A stretch of 43,830 bases of DNA from positions 1 to 43,830 of IMG/VR virus record IMGVR_UViG_3300003322_000558, one strand, 5' to 3'. The notes under the pieces are model-generated. The model was given only the letters and a program-made list of their open reading frames with translations, was not told the DNA's origin and searched no databases. This stretch comes from a virus. Numbering within the stretch: the stretch's first letter is position 1; each line of letters starts with the position of its first letter. Of the stretch, positions 31,170 through 38,307 are shown in pieces. Position numbers and translations under genes: made by a program.

Positions 31170-33380
31170 CTATTTTTTGCGCCATCCTCGTGTCACAACC
31201 CCCTCCACGCGCAAAGTCACCTTTTCGAAGCCCAATGCTTGCAAAACTTTGCCCATTCGCATTTCTTCACGCTTCCCTATCTGCTTCGCCTCTAAGTGGA
31301 TCGCGCCGCGTAGAACGTCGACGCCTCGGATTATTGGCTCGCTGAGTAGTCCCGCTTCGATGAAAGATTCCTTTCCTTCTTCCTGCTCGAGCCAGGTTTC
31401 GACGATAGACTCCCATGCATCGCGGATGGTGTATTCGTTGTGCGCCTCACCGGCCAACCTCTCCACCTGCCACATCACCCCGTTCCGTTCGAACAAGGCC
31501 CGGCCCTCGGCCCACAACTGCGCCGCATCGCGCTGCACTGCCGCCCGATCTGCGTGCGTCACCCTGACCGGCAGCCAGCGGCGATTGCCGGTCTCATCGG
31601 CTAGGAATTCGTCTTTGTTGGTGGTGCCGACGAAGACCAGCCGGCGGGGGAAGGTGGTTGTAAATTCGCGGAACTTTGGTACCCATTTCTCGTGGGTGCG
31701 GGTGATGAAGGCTTTGATGGACTCGAGGTCCTTTGAGTTGAGCCCGCGCAACTCCCCGATTTCGCCCACCAATGTGCCGCGCATCTTGCGCGCGAGGTTG
31801 TCGTCCTTCTCGTTGAAATCGATTTCGACGAAGAACTCTGGGGCTGGCGCCATGGCCGCCACTGCCGAGGATTTGAGCAATCCTTGTTCCCCCACCAGGA
31901 TGGGGACCATATCGGCCTTCACCCCAGGCTGCAGCACCCGCCCGGCCAGCGCGGACCACAAGTACAAGGACACCCCGCGTACATATGGCGAATCATCCAC
32001 TCCAAAGTATGTGGATAGGAACTGCTCGACGCGTGGTTTTCCATCCCACAACTGCCGGCCGAGCCACAATTGAGCGGTATCGAACCTGTTTTCCGAGGCC
32101 ACCAACAGCACCACGTCGCGCATCATCTCCTTGCCGATGGGTTTGAAACCCCCCACCTCGAGCGCTTGGCGCATACGGGTATAATCGGCGTCTTCGAACG
32201 CGCGCCAGTTGCCCCCACCATCCGCGCTCACCATGATCTCGTCACGGAACGTGTCGAACTGGATTCGTCCGCCGCAGACGTCCGGCCGGCCCAGCGCCAT
32301 GTGGAGATTGTCGATCGTGGCCAAGATCTCACCGGCCTTGTTTCGTCGGAAGGAGGGCAGCGCCTCTACTTCGGCACCCGCCGCGTCCACCAGTGCTGGC
32401 AGCGCCTCGAATTCGTCGGCGATGGGCTCCTGCCAGCCGTGCTCGCGCGCCACGCGCCAGAGCGTGCCGACAGTGATGGCGCCGTGTTCGGCCCCGTTGT
32501 CGTCCGACGCGTACGGCCACGCCCGTTCATCGACGAACGACGCTACGTACTTGCTTGAGCGCGCGCTGAACTCATGCAACAGCGCCAAACCGTCGGGGGA
32601 ACCTCCGCTACCGTGGTGGATAGCGAACATGATGTTGCGCCAATCGTCGTAGGCCAAACCCTCCCCATCGTTCGGGATGGCCGCCAGCGCGCTGCGCATG
32701 CGCTCGATGTTGGCGTCTCCTGCACCCACCTCGGGGCGTTCTGCCACCTCGCGGACCACGACAGGCACGGCCGGGGAGATCGGCCATTCCATCGCCGCGG
32801 CATCCTCCTTGGGAAGATCGGCCATGGTGAGGGGGCACAGCGGCACCGACGCGCCCGCCAACGGCAGAATGAACATGTTGCCGTACTTGCCTTCGGCCAC
32901 GCTGTTCTGCTTGGGGAATATCTCCACCTCGCGCCGCGCCACCCCACCGTCGCCCGGCTTGAGGCCACGCACCTGCAACGCGCTCTGGAGCATCGTGCGC
33001 ACGCTGTAGGCGTCCTGTGGCGCTTCCCACAGCAGGTAGATGTGGATGCCGTGTCCACCGCTGGAGCGGAACGCCAGTGGGGACATGCCGTGCGCCTCCA
33101 GTTCGGACATCAGTTCGCTGGCCACGGCCAGCATGTCGGGCCAGGGCGTCTCACCCTTGTGGCTGTCCAGGTCCAGCACGGCCACCATGGTGGTGTCCTG
33201 GCCTGGCAGGATCGGCGCCGCGCCGTACGCGGGCCCCCCGTTCACATGTTTGTCGAGCTTGGCCGCGGTCAGCGGGCTGTCGATGCGCCGCGGGCCGTCC
33301 GGGGTCTTCTTCCAGCAGATGTCGGTGCGCACACGACTCAAGATGGGATCGAGGGCCTTGACCAGATCGGGATGCTTCAT
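31170..33380 (-). CDS. primase-helicase (TOTE-type primase, PriCT, VapE ATPase)
   Basis: A 736-residue replication protein. Residues 1-180 are an archaeo-eukaryotic primase domain (VLDLDSHKG at 68-76 with D-x-D, SGGHGIHIYLLWE at 107-119). Residues 225-315 match PriCT (YDDWRNIMFAIHHG). Residues 440-640 are a VapE-type P-loop domain with GEQGLLKSS at 497-505, where the usual Gly before Lys is Leu, as in several phage relatives, and NRRWLPV at 599-605. ATG 33380 overlaps the methyltransferase stop; GTG 33389 is an alternative. It should prime and unwind at the phage origin. Confidence 0.9.
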   Translation of the reverse strand: MKHPDLVKALDPILSRVRTDICWKKTPDGPRRIDSPLTAAKLDKHVNGGPAYGAAPILPGQDTTMVAVLDLDSHKGETPWPDMLAVASELMSELEAHGMSPLAFRSSGGHGIHIYLLWEAPQDAYSVRTMLQSALQVRGLKPGDGGVARREVEIFPKQNSVAEGKYGNMFILPLAGASVPLCPLTMADLPKEDAAAMEWPISPAVPVVVREVAERPEVGAGDANIERMRSALAAIPNDGEGLAYDDWRNIMFAIHHGSGGSPDGLALLHEFSARSSKYVASFVDERAWPYASDDNGAEHGAITVGTLWRVAREHGWQEPIADEFEALPALVDAAGAEVEALPSFRRNKAGEILATIDNLHMALGRPDVCGGRIQFDTFRDEIMVSADGGGNWRAFEDADYTRMRQALEVGGFKPIGKEMMRDVVLLVASENRFDTAQLWLGRQLWDGKPRVEQFLSTYFGVDDSPYVRGVSLYLWSALAGRVLQPGVKADMVPILVGEQGLLKSSAVAAMAPAPEFFVEIDFNEKDDNLARKMRGTLVGEIGELRGLNSKDLESIKAFITRTHEKWVPKFREFTTTFPRRLVFVGTTNKDEFLADETGNRRWLPVRVTHADRAAVQRDAAQLWAEGRALFERNGVMWQVERLAGEAHNEYTIRDAWESIVETWLEQEEGKESFIEAGLLSEPIIRGVDVLRGAIHLEAKQIGKREEMRMGKVLQALGFEKVTLRVEGVVTRGWRKK

Positions 33381-34396
33381 GGCAGGCACTCCATCACTTC
33401 TTCGACGAAGACTTGCGCCTGGATAGCGTTGATCGCGTTTCCATAGGCGCGCAGTCGTCCCACTCGAGCGGGAGCCCCATGAGCCAGCGGGAATGTGCCG
33501 GGTTCAACTGGCCGCCATTTTCCATCCCGGCAGAAGAGCCAGTCAGCATCACGCCAGTAGCCGTTAGTCGGGCCGGTTGGCAGATCGCCGCCGCCAAGTC
33601 CGGCCCGTGGTTGCGCATCGCTTCCCGGATTCCGCCTTCCGTAGATCTCACCCCCTTGTCCGCTAAGGCTGCCGTTGGCGTCGGCCAGCCGGCCAGATGC
33701 ACTGCCACGTCCGCCAAGCCGATTTGTGGGTCCGTCGGTTTCCTGCCCGATGTGATTGGAGGATTCGGCTTTGCGTCCACCAACGTGGCGTTGGGCGTCG
33801 GCCAGCCTGCCAGCCACGCCACGCGACCCAGCAGCGCGTTCAACGGCACGTTCTCGCACTCCGCCCCGTCCTTCCAGTCCCGCGTCGTCGGCGTGGGCCA
33901 CCCAGTAAAGTCGGTCGCGGACGTGCGGCGCACCGACGCCCGCAGACGGAAACGGGACGGCCCCGAAGGCGTACGCCATTCCTTCCATGTCAGCTTGTAC
34001 AAGGTCGATCCAAGGGTCTGCGTCCTTGCTCGCAACCTGCTCTCCAAGGACGATTGCAGGGCGGCACTGCTCGATGAGCCAATGCCAGTACGGCCAGAGG
34101 TGCCGCTCGTCGTCAAACCCACGGCCCATGCCTGCCACGCTGAAAGGCTGGCATGGACATGAGCCCGTCCAGACAGGCCGGTCGTCGGACCAGCCGGCGC
34201 GGCGCAGGGCGACGGACCAGACGCCGATTCCGGCGAAGAAATGACATTGGGCATATCCGTGCAGATCGGCAGGGCTGACATCAAGGAGGCTCCGGTCATC
34301 GACATCGCCTGGCGCGATATGGCCTGCGGCGATCAGGTTGCGCAGCCACTGGGCCGCATAGGGATCGATTTCGTTGTAATAGGCCCCGGAAGGCAT
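33377..34396 (-). CDS. C5 cytosine DNA methyltransferase (Dcm-like)
   Basis: A 339-residue enzyme. Motif I is FAGIG (54-58), motif [10 protein letters not shown] with catalytic Cys 82, motif VI is GEQV rather than ENV, motif [17 protein letters not shown], and the final motif [13 protein letters not shown]. The long Gly/Arg-rich middle ([13 protein letters not shown], repeated as GRLADANGS) is the target-recognition region. It should methylate phage DNA against host restriction. ATG 34396 has GGAG upstream. A second long frame is embedded in the same DNA (33394-34305). Confidence 0.9.
   Translation of the reverse strand: MPSGAYYNEIDPYAAQWLRNLIAAGHIAPGDVDDRSLLDVSPADLHGYAQCHFFAGIGVWSVALRRAGWSDDRPVWTGSCPCQPFSVAGMGRGFDDERHLWPYWHWLIEQCRPAIVLGEQVASKDADPWIDLVQADMEGMAYAFGAVPFPSAGVGAPHVRDRLYWVAHADDAGLEGRGGVRERAVERAAGSRGVAGRLADAQRHVGGRKAESSNHIGQETDGPTNRLGGRGSASGRLADANGSLSGQGGEIYGRRNPGSDAQPRAGLGGGDLPTGPTNGYWRDADWLFCRDGKWRPVEPGTFPLAHGAPARVGRLRAYGNAINAIQAQVFVEEVMECLP
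33394..34305 (-). CDS. overprinted GWPTP-repeat reading frame within the methyltransferase gene
   Basis: A 303-codon frame, shifted against the methyltransferase, is open over nearly its whole length. It encodes four GWPTP units ([34 protein letters not shown]), [14 protein letters not shown]-like helix, [14 protein letters not shown], and ends [20 protein letters not shown] recall the same pattern in this alternative frame from many phage Dcm genes. It is either a true overlapping gene or a by-product of constrained codon use; the ATG 34305 has a weak ribosome site. Confidence 0.45.
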   Translation of the reverse strand: MSMTGASLMSALPICTDMPNVISSPESASGPSPCAAPAGPTTGLSGRAHVHASLSAWQAWAVGLTTSGTSGRTGIGSSSSAALQSSLESRLRARTQTLGSTLYKLTWKEWRTPSGPSRFRLRASVRRTSATDFTGWPTPTTRDWKDGAECENVPLNALLGRVAWLAGWPTPNATLVDAKPNPPITSGRKPTDPQIGLADVAVHLAGWPTPTAALADKGVRSTEGGIREAMRNHGPDLAAAICQPARLTATGVMLTGSSAGMENGGQLNPAHSRWLMGLPLEWDDCAPMETRSTLSRRKSSSKK

Positions 34397-34421
34397 ATGA
34401 CTACTCCGTCTCAAAATGACA

Positions 34422-34492
34422 GAGCCCCGGAGGAGCGCGTCTAGGTGCCAACCCCCCGCCGAGTCAGCGGGTGACGCGCCCCTCCGGGGCTC
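34422..34492. repeat. long stem-loop in the leader of the methyltransferase gene
   Basis: GAGCCCCGGAGG (34422-34433) and GCGCGTC (34435-34441) pair with GACGCGC (34473-34479) and CCTCCGGGGCTC (34481-34492), giving 19 bp with one mismatch. The 31-nt apex contains its own CCCGC/GCGGG hairpin. It lies between promoter 34518-34546 and the methyltransferase ATG, so it would be transcribed as leader RNA; only a weak TTTT follows. Confidence 0.75.
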
Positions 34493-34517
34493 ACTCTAAA
34501 AAGGGGTTGGCCGTTGA

Positions 34518-34546
34518 ATGCTAAACCCTTTTCAGCAAAATGTAAA
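34518..34546 (-). promoter_or_regulatory. sigma70-like promoter for methyltransferase/primase-helicase genes
   Basis: Leftward: TTTACA (34546-34541), 17 nt, TAGCAT (34523-34518). The 3' part of the spacer and the -10 contain GTTTAGCA, an operator half-site seen at the other regulated promoters. The same 152-bp gap (34397-34548) also has AAAAGGG/CCCTTTT arms that might end transcription of the gene upstream. Confidence 0.5.
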
Positions 34547-34548
34547 AC

Positions 34549-34866
34549 TTATCCATCCCCCTCCGCCCCGCCATTCCCCGCAGACGGGGCGGCGCGCAAA
34601 TATAATGCCCTGGTGCCTACAGCGTCGTACCGATACAGAGTCACGCCCGTCAGCAGCAACAATGGCGGCTTCAGCATGGCTATAGCCTCCTCCGGAATCC
34701 AAGCCAGTGCCTCCCCGCCCCCAGGCTGGCTGGCGCTCTCCAGTTCGCGGATGTATCGGCGAAGTTCGGCCGCTTCCATCTTCGCGGCCTGTGCTTCAGC
34801 GAAGTCGGTCGGCTTGTCCAAGTGCGCAAGGCGCTCTTTCCATGTCGGGATCAGCTTCTCGCTCAT
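34549..34866 (-). CDS. hypothetical early protein (105 aa)
   Basis: Starts at ATG 34866, overlapping the previous stop (ATGA), with AGGGAGA upstream. The product begins MSEKLIPTWKERLAHLDKPTD; residues 20-45 form a charged helix (AEAQAAKMEAAELRRYIREL), and residues 50-105 (GGEALAWIPEEAIAMLK, VTLYRYDAVGTRALYL) resemble the short modules of unknown function common in phage accessory proteins of Burkholderiales. A longer frame upstream overlaps other genes. Confidence 0.68.
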   Translation of the reverse strand: MSEKLIPTWKERLAHLDKPTDFAEAQAAKMEAAELRRYIRELESASQPGGGEALAWIPEEAIAMLKPPLLLLTGVTLYRYDAVGTRALYLRAAPSAGNGGAEGDG

Positions 34867-35081
34867 TCTGTTTCTCCCTCTTTGGCACACGCCTTGTAGT
34901 AACGGCCGCTGGTGATCTGGCAAGCGCTTGTGTTGATGCTGATTAATTTCTTCTGCATGGAGAGGCGAAGCGCATCGGGCAACTCGTTGAGCGTTTGCCA
35001 GTTTTCTTCCCACTGGCACGTATCGCATTTCGTCATGCAGCCTGTACCGAGGCAATACGCCTCCATCGACTCTTTATCCAC
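34863..35081 (-). CDS. small cysteine-rich protein (72 aa)
   Basis: GTG 35081 follows GGGAGGG. The product has six cysteines including CLGTGCMTKCDTC, a plausible zinc site, and a C-terminal SGRYYKACAKEG. It overlaps the upstream stop by 8 bases and the downstream start by 4. Function unknown. Confidence 0.68.
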   Translation of the reverse strand: MDKESMEAYCLGTGCMTKCDTCQWEENWQTLNELPDALRLSMQKKLISINTSACQITSGRYYKACAKEGETE

Positions 35082-35433
35082 GATCCCCTCCCGACTGCTC
35101 GCGGGACATGGCGGCGCGGATAGCTCGCTCTAGCCTCTCGCGGTGTGCATTGCCGCCCGCGCGCTGCTCCTCGTTTGTCGCACAGACTGCGCCAGCCTCG
35201 TACTCTGCGTAATCGTCGGCCAATTCCATGATGTCAGCGATGTCCACCGCTCCCGCATCCCTCTTGTCGCTCTCTGCCGCAGGGCGCGTGTAGAGCGGCT
35301 CAACGGTCAGCTTGTTCCAGTGTGCATGCCGCTTTGCATCTTCCTCGACGGCCCAAACAATCTCACCAGTTCGCCACGCCACCGCCCCCGCATCGGCCTG
35401 TACCTGCTTGCTGTCTTTCGATTCGTTCGTCAT
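35074..35433 (-). CDS. hypothetical early protein (119 aa)
   Basis: ATG 35433 begins MTNESKDSKQVQADAGAV; AWRTGEIVWAVEEDAKRH and VEPLYTRPAAES form a module frequent in small phage early proteins (the LYTRPA element). The C-terminal half is acidic, then helical and basic (AHRERLERAIRAAMSRE). A longer upstream frame lies in the HNH gene and is rejected. Function unknown. Confidence 0.68.
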   Translation of the reverse strand: MTNESKDSKQVQADAGAVAWRTGEIVWAVEEDAKRHAHWNKLTVEPLYTRPAAESDKRDAGAVDIADIMELADDYAEYEAGAVCATNEEQRAGGNAHRERLERAIRAAMSREQSGGDRG

Positions 35434-35435
35434 TT

Positions 35436-35870
35436 TCAATCCTTCTTCCAGACTTCGCCACGCACGATGCGGCTGACGTGGCTTTCCGATAGGCCAAACA
35501 TCTTTGCCAGCGCCGTGCATCCGTGAGTGCTGCTTCCCCATACGTACATGGCCCGCATCTGCTCAACCTGCTCCCAAGTAGTAACGGCGCGAGCGTTTCG
35601 TTCGCCATATGCCTGGCGCTTCCTGCTCTTCATGTCTTCCATGTTCTGGACATGCGTGCCGATCACCAGGTGATTCGGGTTGATGCATCTGGGGTTGTCG
35701 CAGGTATGACGGACGGATAGTCCTTCGATGTCGGCAAGGGTTACGCCGTTGGCTTGGCAATAGACCGCTCGATGCATCCTTGCACTGTGCCCCTCGAAGG
35801 AACAGAAGCCATATCCGTACTTGTTTCCTCGTTTGCCGTGGTCAATGCACGGCGAGTCCTTGTCATCCAT
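35436..35870 (-). CDS. HNH endonuclease with C-terminal HTH
   Basis: A 144-residue protein with an HNH core: MHRAVYCQANG, VRHTCDNPRCINPNHLVIG (H55, N64, H67 and a C57/C62 pair), then QNMEDMKSRKR. Residues 105-140 form an HTH (WEQVEQMRAMY, ALAKMFGLSESHVSRIVRGEVW). This layout is that of free-standing phage homing-type HNH nucleases. ATG 35870 gives the conserved start; ATG 35900 is possible. Confidence 0.82.
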   Translation of the reverse strand: MDDKDSPCIDHGKRGNKYGYGFCSFEGHSARMHRAVYCQANGVTLADIEGLSVRHTCDNPRCINPNHLVIGTHVQNMEDMKSRKRQAYGERNARAVTTWEQVEQMRAMYVWGSSTHGCTALAKMFGLSESHVSRIVRGEVWKKD

Positions 35871-35880
35871 GACGTCGCCC

Positions 35881-36708
35881 CTAGTCAGCCTCGCGCTCAT
35901 CCTGCTGCGCCACCAGCCCGAACGGGTCATAACGCATCATGGATTCATCGAACAATTTGCAGGTCCGCGAATGGCCGCCACCGGGACCGCTGCCGCACGT
36001 GCATTTGCGCTCATCCTGCTGCCCCGATGCGGCGGACTCGACATAGCCGCTGTGCTCGTAAGCAAGCATGGCGCGGGCGTCTTTAGGCGAAATAGAGATA
36101 GAAAATGAGCCTCCGTCTGTAACAAATCTTGCAACCTGTTCAATTTGTTTCCGAACATCTAAGCCAAGCTTGATTTGCGGCGCTGGGGGAGCAGCGAACA
36201 GCATGGCGGCGTAGCTTTGTCTCCATGATTTCATCGAAAGATTCAAATACGCCTTCGCCATATCTTCTGTCGGCTCGACAGGCACCAGCTTCCAGCCTTT
36301 CGGCACCCCCGCGCCCATTCCCCCAGGCTGGCGAGGGGCGGCGAGTGCGCGAATCTCGTCAGCCAACTCGACAAGGTGCCAGTGATATATCCGCATGTCT
36401 TCATTGCCGAACGACAGCGACCCTAGGTCATCTACGCCAAATTCCCGTGCATAGTCGTCCGCCTTGCTTTGGATATAGTCGGCCGCTGTCGCCAGCCCAT
36501 CCCCCGCTGGGAGCGAAGCTAAAGCAGCACGTTTGCGTCGCTCTTGCTCTTGCCACGCCCACAGCGAGTTCAGATCGATCTCGCACTCAGGCACGAACAT
36601 CGCGCGGAACCACTCTTCGTGCTCCCGGTTCGTGGTGACGATGAATTCGTGGCTGTCGGTCTTGGGGCTACCGCTCAGCGCCCCACGCGCGTCGTTGTCG
36701 TTCGTCAT
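35881..36708 (-). CDS. hypothetical early protein (275 aa)
   Basis: ATG 36708 follows GAGGATCGAATGAC. Recognisable pieces: FIVTTNREHEEWFRAMFVPE, a helix (ALASLPAGDGLATAADYIQSK), PKGWKLVPVEPTEDMAKAY, and near the C terminus CTCGSGPGGGHSRTCKLF, a possible metal site. The PKGWKLVPVEPTEDM block is a mobile module in many phage accessory proteins. Function unknown. Confidence 0.7.
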   Translation of the reverse strand: MTNDNDARGALSGSPKTDSHEFIVTTNREHEEWFRAMFVPECEIDLNSLWAWQEQERRKRAALASLPAGDGLATAADYIQSKADDYAREFGVDDLGSLSFGNEDMRIYHWHLVELADEIRALAAPRQPGGMGAGVPKGWKLVPVEPTEDMAKAYLNLSMKSWRQSYAAMLFAAPPAPQIKLGLDVRKQIEQVARFVTDGGSFSISISPKDARAMLAYEHSGYVESAASGQQDERKCTCGSGPGGGHSRTCKLFDESMMRYDPFGLVAQQDEREAD

Positions 36709-36721
36709 GTCATTCGATCCT

Positions 36722-36952
36722 CTATCGTGAAATATCCATCCACCCCGATGTGAGGCCCATGGCTTCCTCGATCGCCCGGGCCGTCTTCTCCGAGATGCGC
36801 CGGATGGGGTTGGCCCCGGCCATCTGGCTGATGAACGACTGGTGGCGGTAGCCCATCGCCTCGGCCACGGCGCCCGCACCGCCTTCGGTCATCTCCACCA
36901 CGCGGCGCAGGTTCTCCACGCGGGTCTCGTACAGTCGCTCGATGCTGCTCAT
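36722..36952 (-). CDS. Cro-like HTH regulator, first gene of the leftward arm
   Basis: A 76-residue protein. Residues 12-60 form a Cro/CI HTH: VENLRRVVEMTEGG, AGAVAEAMGYRHQSFISQMAGAN, then RRISEKTARAIEEAMGLTSGWMD. The closing segment is nearly the same as in the divergent regulator at 37137 (VTEKTARKFERDLGLREGWLDE), so the two are paralogous. AAGGAGA lies upstream. With its operator-like sites at 36987 it probably sets early/late or lysis/lysogeny balance. Confidence 0.82.
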   Translation of the reverse strand: MSSIERLYETRVENLRRVVEMTEGGAGAVAEAMGYRHQSFISQMAGANPIRRISEKTARAIEEAMGLTSGWMDISR

Positions 36953-36983
36953 AGTTACCTGTTCTCCTTGATCGGTTTTACAA

Positions 36984-37012
36984 AGTTTAGCAAATGCGCA
37001 TCGCTACTGCAA
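36984..37012 (-). promoter_or_regulatory. leftward early promoter with operator-like site
   Basis: Leftward: TTGCAG (37012-37007), 17 nt, TAAACT (36989-36984). On the + strand TTAGCAAATGC (36987-36997) overlaps the -10 and matches the 43406 operator in its left half. The rest of the 184-bp divergent gap (36953-37136) holds a possible rightward promoter TTGCGC (37063-37068), 18 nt, TACGTT (37087-37092). Confidence 0.45.
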
Positions 37013-37136
37013 CCACGTGTGGCGCCTTGACCCCTGCGTTACAGACTGTTTCAGACCTAGGTTTGCGCAATTGCTTAAGGTTCAGCTACGTTTACTCCAC
37101 CTGCCCAGCCCCTTTCAACACCCTGGAGTCAACCCG

Positions 37137-37544
37137 ATGTCGATCAACACCGTACGACAGCGCAACCTGCGCAACCTCATTCGTGAAGCCGGCGGCCCGT
37201 CCACGCTCGCCGCACGCCTGGGCCACGCCGGACCCAGCTACCTCTCCCAGCTGGCCAACGCCCATCGGCCGGTGACCGAGAAGACTGCCCGCAAGTTCGA
37301 ACGCGACCTGGGCCTGCGCGAAGGGTGGCTCGACGAGGACGTGCACGAGCCCGCCAAGCTGGTAGCGTGCCCCGCCATCCTCGGCCAGGTCGTCCAGGCC
37401 GTCAGCGAGGAACTGGAGCACCAGCACGTGAGCATCGACCCGCCACGCCTAGCCGCAGTCGTGACCATGGTCTACGAGCACTCCCAGCCACTCGGACACG
37501 TCGACACCGAGTACGTGCGCCGCGTGGTCGAGCTGACGCACTGA
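37137..37544 (+). CDS. Cro/CI-like HTH regulator, first gene of the rightward arm
   Basis: A 135-residue protein. Residues 7-60 are an HTH (RNLRNLIREAGGPSTLAARLG, PSYLSQLANAHRPVTEKTARKFERDLGL) paralogous to the leftward regulator; residues 70-135 add a helical domain (ILGQVVQAVSEELEHQ, LAAVVTMVYEHSQPLG, EYVRRVVELTH) that could dimerise. GGAG at 37125-37128 supports ATG 37137. It is followed at once by a strong terminator, so it forms its own unit. Confidence 0.85.
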   Translation: MSINTVRQRNLRNLIREAGGPSTLAARLGHAGPSYLSQLANAHRPVTEKTARKFERDLGLREGWLDEDVHEPAKLVACPAILGQVVQAVSEELEHQHVSIDPPRLAAVVTMVYEHSQPLGHVDTEYVRRVVELTH

Positions 37545-37560
37545 TAAGATACGGTTCAGG

Positions 37561-37587
37561 AGCCGCGTGAGAGCGCGGCTTTTTATT
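37561..37587 (+). terminator. rho-independent terminator after the rightward regulator
   Basis: AGCCGCG (37561-37567) pairs with CGCGGCT (37574-37580) around TGAGAG, followed by TTTTATT. It isolates the regulator from the early operon that starts at 37684. Confidence 0.88.
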
Positions 37588-37620
37588 CGTTAAAAAGTTT
37601 AGCAAAAGCAAAAATTCTGC

Positions 37621-37650
37621 TTGACAGCTACAGCAAACGCTACATAGAAT
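37621..37650 (+). promoter_or_regulatory. main rightward early promoter with overlapping operators
   Basis: TTGACA (37621-37626), 18 nt, TAGAAT (37645-37650): a strong sigma70 promoter. The spacer holds AGCAAACGCTA (37632-37642), identical in 11 bases to the complement of the operator at 43408-43418; a second TTAGCAAAAGC lies at 37599-37609. A repressor bound here would block RNA polymerase. Confidence 0.75.
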
Positions 37651-37683
37651 TCATCGCAGCAGTGAACGAAAGAGGGGACCGAA

Positions 37684-37857
37684 ATGGAAACGTGGCGACC
37701 TTGGCATTACGTCTACTACCCGGCTGTCGGCCGGCCTGTGGCGTACGTGCCAATGCCGCAGAACACCCACCAGGTCCTGCTCGCAACCGAAACCACCCTG
37801 ACAATCCTGCGCGCCATGCGCAGGTTCTCGACGCCCTACAAGGAGAACAAGCAATGA
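37684..37857 (+). CDS. hypothetical early protein (57 aa)
   Basis: ATG 37684 follows AGAGGGG 7-13 nt upstream and is the first gene after the early promoter. The product METWRPWHYVYYPAVGRPV... is basic and rich in aromatic residues. Its stop overlaps the next ATG (ATGA at 37854). Function unknown. Confidence 0.72.
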   Translation: METWRPWHYVYYPAVGRPVAYVPMPQNTHQVLLATETTLTILRAMRRFSTPYKENKQ

Positions 37858-38303
37858 GTCTGGAACAAGCCCTGGCCGCGAACACGGCCGCCATGATCGA
37901 ACTCACCGCAGCCCTGCTCAAAGCTGGCGTGGTTACCCCCGACCCCAAGGCCGACAAGCCGAAGAAGGAACCCGAAGCAAAAAAGCCCAGCCCGGCTGTC
38001 GATACCCCGTCCGACACGGCTTCGACGCCGGCATCGCTCGAGACGCAGCAGAACGCCTCCAACGATGGCGCGCCGGCCAACGATGACCGCCAGTTCACGG
38101 TCGAGGAAGTCACCGCCCTGGTGACCAAGTACGCCGCCGCAACCGTCCCCGACGGCCGCGCGCGCATGATCGCCATCCTGCAGCGCCACGGCCTGAAGGT
38201 GTTCCGCGGCATCACCGACCAGGACACGATCAACGGCGTCGGCGCCATGATCGTGAAGACCTTCGAAGGCGACGGCTCGTTCGATCCGCGGGAGGCGGCG
38301 TAA
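37854..38303 (+). CDS. hypothetical early protein with C-terminal helical domain (149 aa)
   Basis: Three parts: an N-terminal amphipathic helix (SLEQALAANTAAMIELTAALLKAG), a disordered Lys/Pro/Glu/Ser linker (30-78), and a C-terminal helical domain (FTVEEVTALVTKYAAAT, RARMIAILQRHGLKVF). Similar C-terminal modules occur in small phage proteins beside recombination nucleases and single-strand-binding proteins, as here. No activity is assigned. ATG 37854 is preferred over the longer frame because of overlap and AAGGAG upstream. Confidence 0.72.
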   Translation: MSLEQALAANTAAMIELTAALLKAGVVTPDPKADKPKKEPEAKKPSPAVDTPSDTASTPASLETQQNASNDGAPANDDRQFTVEEVTALVTKYAAATVPDGRARMIAILQRHGLKVFRGITDQDTINGVGAMIVKTFEGDGSFDPREAA

Positions 38304-38307
38304 GGCC

